A stretch of 64,000 nucleotides of DNA, taken from assembly GCF_004770105.1 (NCBI RefSeq), contig NZ_RQEY01000016.1:124001-188000 (forward strand), in the 5' to 3' direction. The stretch comes from Leptospira andrefontaineae (lineage in GTDB: Bacteria; Spirochaetota; Leptospiria; Leptospirales; Leptospiraceae). The translations under genes and the position numbers were made by a program. The first letter of the stretch is position 1. Each line of letters opens with the position of its first letter. Shown here piece after piece: positions 61,599-64,000 of this stretch. Below the pieces are notes generated by a model. The model was not told the DNA's origin. It ran no database searches and saw only the letters and a program-made list of their open reading frames with translations.

Positions 61599-62600
61599 AT
61601 GCAAATCGGCGTTATCGGATCTGGAAGTTTTGGTTCTTCTTTAGGTGTATTGCTGGCGGACAAAGGTTATGATGTTACCATTTGGGGAAGGAATTCTGGA
61701 TTAATCCAAGAGATTAATGAGAACCATCGGAACGAAAAATATCTACCAGGCATAGATCTTCCTAAAAATTTAAAAGGAAGTACAAGTTTAGAAGAAGCCG
61801 TCAAAGACAAGGACATGATTGTTTCCGCTCCTCCTTCTCATGCAATCACTGATATCCTAAAAGAGATTAAATCTTTTCTGCCGGAAAAGGCTCCTATCGT
61901 CTCCGCAAGTAAAGGAATAGAGAACGGAAGTCTTAGATTGGTTTCCGAAATTTTTGAAGCAGAACTTCCTGGCAAATTTCATAGCAGATTATCCTATCTT
62001 TCTGGACCTAGTTTTGCAAAAGAGTTGGTCAAACGTGTACCTACCATAGTGAGTATAGCATCTAAGAATGAAGCAACTGCAAGAAGAGTACAAGAAATAT
62101 TCAGTTTCACATATTTTAGGACTTATTGGACTCCGGACGTGGTTGGAGTAGAAGTCGGCGGTTCCTTAAAGAATGTGATCGCAATCGCTGCAGGAGTCTC
62201 CGATGGATTAGGATTCGGACAGAATACTAGAGCCGCTTTGATCACCCGAGGACTAACTGAAATTTCCAGATTAGGAGTCAAATTGGGAGCGGATCCTCTT
62301 ACATTTTTAGGACCTTCCGGAATGGGAGATTTGATCTTAACCTGTTGCGGAGATGCTTCCAGGAACAGGACTGTAGGTTTTAGATTGGGAAAAGGGGAAA
62401 GTCTGGATTCTATTTTAGGCGGAATGGTAGAAGTTGCAGAAGGGGTTAAAACCGCAAAAAGTGGATTTGAATTATCCCAGAAATTAGGTATTGAAATGGC
62501 CATCACCACCGAGGTGTATAAAATGCTTTACGAGCATAAGAATCCGAAGGAGGTTGTTAGAGATTTAATGGGCCGGGACTTAAAAAGAGAAGGTCTATAA
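61599..62600 (+). CDS. gpsA: NAD(P)-dependent glycerol-3-phosphate dehydrogenase
   Basis: Reduces dihydroxyacetone phosphate to sn-glycerol 3-phosphate for phospholipid synthesis. 333 residues, normal length. The N-terminal cofactor motif is [21 protein letters not shown], then [61 protein letters not shown] with the catalytic Lys, and a final [15 protein letters not shown] 61599 is preceded by a weak Shine-Dalgarno. Next gene starts 27 bp after the stop. Confidence 0.96.
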   Translation: MQIGVIGSGSFGSSLGVLLADKGYDVTIWGRNSGLIQEINENHRNEKYLPGIDLPKNLKGSTSLEEAVKDKDMIVSAPPSHAITDILKEIKSFLPEKAPIVSASKGIENGSLRLVSEIFEAELPGKFHSRLSYLSGPSFAKELVKRVPTIVSIASKNEATARRVQEIFSFTYFRTYWTPDVVGVEVGGSLKNVIAIAAGVSDGLGFGQNTRAALITRGLTEISRLGVKLGADPLTFLGPSGMGDLILTCCGDASRNRTVGFRLGKGESLDSILGGMVEVAEGVKTAKSGFELSQKLGIEMAITTEVYKMLYEHKNPKEVVRDLMGRDLKREGL

Positions 62601-62627
62601 ACCGCTCTTAAATCGCGATCGATTCCC

Positions 62628-64000
62628 TTGCAAAATGCAATTTTAAATATTCCTAATATAGGCGGTATCAGCCTAATTTTCAGGTATATTCCATTTTTAT
62701 TAATTTCATTCTGTTCTTTTTGTACGTCCCTCTCAGCCCAGACCCGTAATGATTACGGTTGGACAGGTTCTCCGGGTAATTTTTATCTTTTGATGGATGG
62801 CAAGAACGTCCTGACCAAAGAAACCGATTTTAATTCCTTTCCGGAAGGTCTAAATACGGTCCAAAAATCAGAGTTCGCACTTTTAGCGGGGGAATATTTA
62901 TTACTTAATAAAGATTCCGGAAAATTCTCCAATCTGATCAATTCTATCCGAAAGGAAAAAGATCTAGGATTTGCAGAAGTTCTTCTACTTTATTTTCAAG
63001 ATATCTACTTCTCCAAAAAATCCAATGGGGAAAGTTTTCTAAAATCCTGGAATCCGCCTGCTGGAGACATATACCAAAAAGAATTGGCCGAATCAACGCG
63101 TAACGTTCTTCTTCATAAAAAGCCGGCAGATAAGATCAAATGTTCTCCTAAAAAACAATATTATTCACTTTGTAGGACGCTTCGTCTCGGAAGTTATATG
63201 GCGGATTTCAAACTTTCGGATCCGAACCATGATCGAGAATATACGAATCTGCAAAGAATACTTTCTCCTTTTCCTGGAGTTACAGATCCTGAGGAGAAGG
63301 AGCTAAAACATATTCCTTTCTTGTCTAATTTCCTTCCTAATATTGCGGATTATCTTTCAGAGTTAGGATTTGCCAGAGATGCGATCCAATTCTCTAAAAT
63401 AGGGATCGTTTCAGAAAATTTGGGCGGAAGAATGCTCTCTCATTCTTACGAAAAATTGGCGTATTACTATCTGGTAGATGGAGATCCGAATTCTGCCGAA
63501 AAAGTTTTAAAGTATATTATAGAAAGACAGGGGGAGATGGCCCCCACTTATAAAAATTCATTGTATCTGAAGCTGGGAACTCTTGCTTATCTGCAAGGCG
63601 ACTCTGCAAGAGCTTTGGAATATTATTTAAATTTGGACTTTTTACATTGGTCCACTAAGATACTTCATCCTTTCTTGGGTGAACCTATTCCGATCAATAG
63701 TGCTCGTGACTTGGTGTCTGTTGCTGTTTGGAAATCCAAAAATTCTCACAAAGCAGTGGATGCTCTTCAGTCGGTCAGTACTCCTAAAAATCTGACAGAA
63801 GACGATCTATTTACTAAATTAAGAATTATTCAAATACTTTCGGAAGATGAACCTGAAGTTGCTTCTAAACTTGCTATGGATCTGAGCTTTCTCGCTCAAA
63901 GTAAGGGATGGAGAAGAGTAGAATATTCCGCCACATTACTCCACGGATTTTTGCAGTTAAAAACCAATAATCTTAGAAAAGCCATCATAGAGTTCACTAA
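62628..64000 (+). CDS. Secreted protein, partial, cut by the window edge
   Basis: An open frame from the TTG at 62628 to the window end, about 457 codons without a stop. No ATG lies in frame before residue 50, so TTG (MQNAILNIPNIGG) is my choice; no clear Shine-Dalgarno is present, but the gene could be coupled to gpsA 27 bp away. The leader IPFLLISFCSFCTSLSAQT is a signal peptide. After it the sequence is mostly helical with repeated LKLGTLAYLQGDSARALEYYL-like units near residue 325, suggesting TPR-type repeats in a periplasmic or outer-membrane protein. Family not recognised. Confidence 0.75.
   Translation, partial: MQNAILNIPNIGGISLIFRYIPFLLISFCSFCTSLSAQTRNDYGWTGSPGNFYLLMDGKNVLTKETDFNSFPEGLNTVQKSEFALLAGEYLLLNKDSGKFSNLINSIRKEKDLGFAEVLLLYFQDIYFSKKSNGESFLKSWNPPAGDIYQKELAESTRNVLLHKKPADKIKCSPKKQYYSLCRTLRLGSYMADFKLSDPNHDREYTNLQRILSPFPGVTDPEEKELKHIPFLSNFLPNIADYLSELGFARDAIQFSKIGIVSENLGGRMLSHSYEKLAYYYLVDGDPNSAEKVLKYIIERQGEMAPTYKNSLYLKLGTLAYLQGDSARALEYYLNLDFLHWSTKILHPFLGEPIPINSARDLVSVAVWKSKNSHKAVDALQSVSTPKNLTEDDLFTKLRIIQILSEDEPEVASKLAMDLSFLAQSKGWRRVEYSATLLHGFLQLKTNNLRKAIIEFT

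Overview
The window looks like a chromosomal segment of a Leptospira species (spirochaete). The signs are a gene that I recognise as the Leptospira-specific flagellar sheath/coiling protein FcpA, a lone 5S rRNA gene far from any 16S or 23S gene, spirochaete-style lipoproteins with loose lipoboxes, a stand-alone lpxA, short Leptospira-only lipoproteins, and a moderately AT-rich sequence with dense genes on both strands. Species cannot be fixed from sequence alone. I see no insertion sequence, prophage, CRISPR array or tRNA gene. It is mostly ordinary core genome with several small oddities.

Layout. 1-6 kb: 3' end of NADP isocitrate dehydrogenase, a secreted hypothetical, a double-receiver response regulator with one degenerate receiver, a MazG protein with an extra C-terminal domain, a small membrane protein and a probable outer-membrane beta-barrel. 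6-16 kb: a free-standing CDF-dimerisation-like domain, a LOG-family enzyme, an ankyrin protein overlapping an AEC transporter, an M23 peptidase joined to a DUF2889 gene, an SDR enzyme, a formylglycine-enzyme-like secreted protein lacking the catalytic cysteines, and a CHASE3-type hybrid histidine kinase. 16-24 kb: queE with an unusual cysteine spacing, a RapA-like SWI/SNF ATPase, pheT (no pheS beside it), a gamma-carbonic anhydrase and a two-domain hemerythrin behind a perfect FNR-type box. 24-32 kb: two DUF3052-like genes, one with a histone-H1-like lysine tail, an orphan cytochrome-oxidase subunit IV-like gene, an ATP-grasp-like protein, a secreted protein that may be FcpB, lipoproteins, a UMF1-type MFS carrier, and a translationally coupled trio (BFD-like ferredoxin, RibD-C reductase, GT51 glycosyltransferase).

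32.8-34.3 kb is the most unusual stretch. It holds the isolated 5S rRNA gene with its terminator, a decayed outer-membrane-protein 3' end on the minus strand, and a structured transcription unit of about 145 nt with a near-consensus sigma70 promoter and a strong intrinsic terminator. I recognise no RNA family in that unit, so it is an orphan small-RNA candidate. A secreted protein made of alternating Lys/Ser and Asp blocks follows.

34-50 kb: gcvT-gcvH-gcvP (glycine cleavage), a DUF4442 thioesterase-like protein, a neutral ceramidase lipoprotein, a GlcG/HbpS-like protein, an RlmL-like methyltransferase, a dienelactone hydrolase, a coupled run of quinone-oxidoreductase-like, polyprenyl synthase and TlyA genes, a Baeyer-Villiger-type monooxygenase and fcpA. 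50-64 kb: DnaC-like ATPase, folK, panB and DAHP synthase, an orphan HPt domain, lpxA, a VanY-type peptidase, a small lipoprotein, the operon phosphoesterase-nucleotidyltransferase-zinc ribbon-recG, an unrecognised gene, gpsA, and a secreted protein running off the end.
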